Assembly (NCBI GenBank): GCA_027405735.1
Contig: JAPEHQ010000006.1
Coordinates: 124,001-188,000 of the forward strand
Length of the DNA: 64,000 nt
From: Mucor racemosus
Lineage: Eukaryota > Mucoromycota > Mucoromycetes > Mucorales > Mucoraceae
Reading direction: 5' to 3'
In this document: piece after piece, positions 61,961 to 64,000 of the stretch
Numbering within the stretch: position 1 is the first letter of the stretch
Layout: every line of letters starts with the position of its first letter
Position numbers and translations under genes: made by a program
Notes under the pieces: generated by a model
Told to the model about the DNA's origin: nothing
The model's database searches: none
What the model saw: only the letters and a program-made list of their open reading frames with translations

Positions 61961-63520
61961 GGATGAAGCTGTAATATGTCCCTATTATTTTGAATATATC
62001 GACGAAAAATCAATATTTTTCGCTGAAAAAAATATACAAAGTAGTTTAGAATTGGATCTATTACGTTAATGAAAAAAATTAATACCTCAATTTAGATGCT
62101 TAATTTTGTACAATGGATTTTAGGTCAATGTTAAGCTATATTTTAGGTTAATACAGAATACAGTACACTTGGATTCTCGTATTAGCGTGTAATGATTCAC
62201 ATTACATGTTGTTTCAACAATAATTGCATGAATTTAGTGGTATCTAGAATATGATATCAATTGATAACTCATCTATATCTATAAAGCTTACTAATTTTGT
62301 AAAAAATATGTATTCCTGAGGCCCAGAAACACAATAAACTCTGTTTTTTACAATTTGCAATGCGAATCGTGCGTCAAGTAGCAAAACGTTGGATCATGCT
62401 TTACACATGCTCCAGTAATGCCTGTGCAGATTTTATTGAATGTTTTTTTTTTGTTCTTTCAGTGGTTGAAGTGCTACATAGTAAATCAAAAGGCATTCTC
62501 TATGTCTATATATATCAAAATGAAGATGGTTTCGATTAATATTTAATAATGTATTGATCTTAGTTTAATCATCTCCATTTTTCATTAAAATTTATTGTAA
62601 ATTAATGCGATAAAATTTTTGTATTTGAGCAAATAATGCGAAAGATATTATAAACTATGTTTTACAGAAAAATAACTGTATATATACAGTATTATAATCT
62701 GTAGACCACTGATTTATCGTTTCAGAATACTGAATAAAATTATAAACTAAAAATAGGATATTAACCAAGTAAAGAGGTATTATTTATTAAAAGGAAATAA
62801 AGAGGGTTTACATACTAATTGATTTGAGGGAAATGATGAGGTGATAAGGTTTGTAGATGTTAACTATTAATGATAATGTGTCTGCTGAATTATAATATGG
62901 AGCCGTGGTTTAGTTGATGTTCAATTGATCTGATCTCCGGTTTCTAAACTATGACTTACTGTTGAATTTGACATCCAATTAAGAATAATACATCAACCAT
63001 ATCGATGTATATAAATATTTACAATATTTTGAAGGCAATAGATCATTTTTATGCAATGATATATAGTACTATGAAACCTATGGTTAGGTTCAACGTTTGG
63101 GATTTAGTCCGAGCTTTCAAATTTTCAGTGTTCCTGCATAAATGTAAACATACATCAACATTGAGGTTTTTGTTATGTGGTTACAACTATTTTACAAGGT
63201 ATTCAAAGTTCTGAGGCAAGATCCCAACATCTCAAGGTTATCCTGGCATTTTTTTTCAAGAAAATGCAGCCAATTTTAGATTGAGCGATTTTCAAAATAA
63301 TTTCTGCAGCTGCAAATGAGATGATATCATTGTTGATTATGACAACATAAGGCATATGATATATGTATAGTATATACACGAGAGCAAGAACTATTACTAT
63401 TTTGAGTTTTTCTGACAGAATTAAAAGTGTTACAGATTATTAATGTTTATTTCGTTTATCATAGAAGAGAGTATTAGATAAAGATGAGAGTCAAATCAAC
63501 TATATTATGTATTATATTAT
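61961..63520. other. Non-coding, contains an empty transposon site
   Basis: The first ~200 bp are R2-flank sequence with the uninterrupted target ACCTCAATTTAGATGC at about 62085. The remainder shows no gene. A short ATG frame at 63005-63214 has no recognisable features. Confidence 0.45.
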
Positions 63521-63979
63521 TTATTCATGCATCTTTTGAGGAATCAAAGGTGGAGGCAACACAGTATTTCTAAATGAAGTGGATTAATTGAATATCCCGA
63601 CATATCATATATCGTGGTTTATTAACTCTTACCCTGCATTATTGGAAGTATTGGCAGATTCACCAGGAGCTTGATTTGTATCAGCAAATGGATCAAAAGG
63701 ATCATCACTAAATTAGCAGCAGTAGCACAAGCTATTAGTTTGATTTATATACAAATTTTGTAATGAACCTTACCTTGGGGTAGCGTGAATTTGATAGGGA
63801 TTGTGTGAGTGGGTAGTAGTAGTAGCAGGAGGAGGAGCATATTGAAATTGAGGCTGAGGTTGAGAGGATGAGGAAGATGGAATTAACTCTTCATCAATTA
63901 ATTGTTGTTGTTGTTGTTGTTGTTGTGGAGGCTGTTGTTGTGGAGGTTGATATTGTTGTTGTTGCTTGAGTTGCTCATC
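63521..63979 (-). CDS. 3' end of a gene with polyQ and DPF motifs (endocytic adaptor-like)
   Basis: Three exons on the minus strand (63774-63979, 63633-63707, 63521-63569) join in frame to about 110 codons and a TAA. The gene continues beyond the right edge, where TTTATAG marks the acceptor of the first visible exon. The protein has DEQLKQQQQYQ, an eight-Gln run, a Ser/Gln/Pro-rich stretch and a Thr run, then SDDPFDPFADTNQ, and ends PPPLIPQKMHE. DPF repeats bind the AP-2 alpha appendage in epsin/AP180-type adaptors, and such low-complexity tails are usual there. The family assignment is tentative, since the ordered domain lies outside the window. The coding call itself is firm: composition, frame and splice sites agree. 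Confidence 0.6.
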
Positions 63980-64000
63980 CTATAAAAACCAAGTGGTATT

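Noticed and set aside
1..64000. CRISPR arrays, bacterial operons, complete tRNA or rRNA genes
   Set aside because: None seen. The sequence is eukaryotic, and no full tRNA cloverleaf or rRNA segment was recognised by eye.

Overview
The window is AT-rich nuclear DNA from a eukaryote. Genes are split by many short introns of about 50-80 bp (GT..AG, often a CTAAC/CTAAT-like branch point), codons are AT-rich, and solo LTRs and cut-and-paste transposons are abundant. Together with the intron style, the Rsm22/METTL17 gene and the double-domain Hsp70-like genes, this points to an early-diverging fungus, most likely Mucoromycota (Mucorales-like). That assignment is inference.

Layout. 1-14,150 is repeat territory: a CACTA-type element, its internal copies, solo LTRs, a 1.3 kb inverted repeat and decayed gene fragments. 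14,490-37,733 is gene-rich: Hsp70-like gene A (minus), a mitochondrial Rsm22/METTL17 gene (minus), Hsp70-like B (plus), a decayed gene, then Hsp70-like C (minus) and D (plus) head to head. 38,900-53,700 is repeat territory again, with a complete CACTA element with a visible empty site, a second CACTA family, two solo LTRs with target duplications and a TA-flanked TIR element. 53,743-60,624 holds Hsp70-like E and F in tandem. The last 500 bp contain the 3' end of a gene with a polyQ stretch and two DPF motifs, possibly an endocytic adaptor.

Main result. Six large genes (A-F, 858-1095 aa after splicing by eye) each encode two consecutive Hsp70/actin-fold nucleotide-binding domains (NBD), HSPA12-like, in one chain, followed by a short beta-rich tail. 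In A, B, C and D the second NBD keeps the phosphate and adenosine motifs. The first NBD keeps phosphate-1 but has lost the glycine-rich phosphate-2 and the adenosine motif. Introns sit at equivalent places and phases in both halves, so the protein looks like an old internal duplication or fusion that became an active/inactive pair. F shows damage in the second NBD as well, and E has lost almost every nucleotide-binding motif. There are two subfamilies (A/D/F and B/C) plus the divergent E. All exon models are manual and in frame throughout, but not supported by transcripts.
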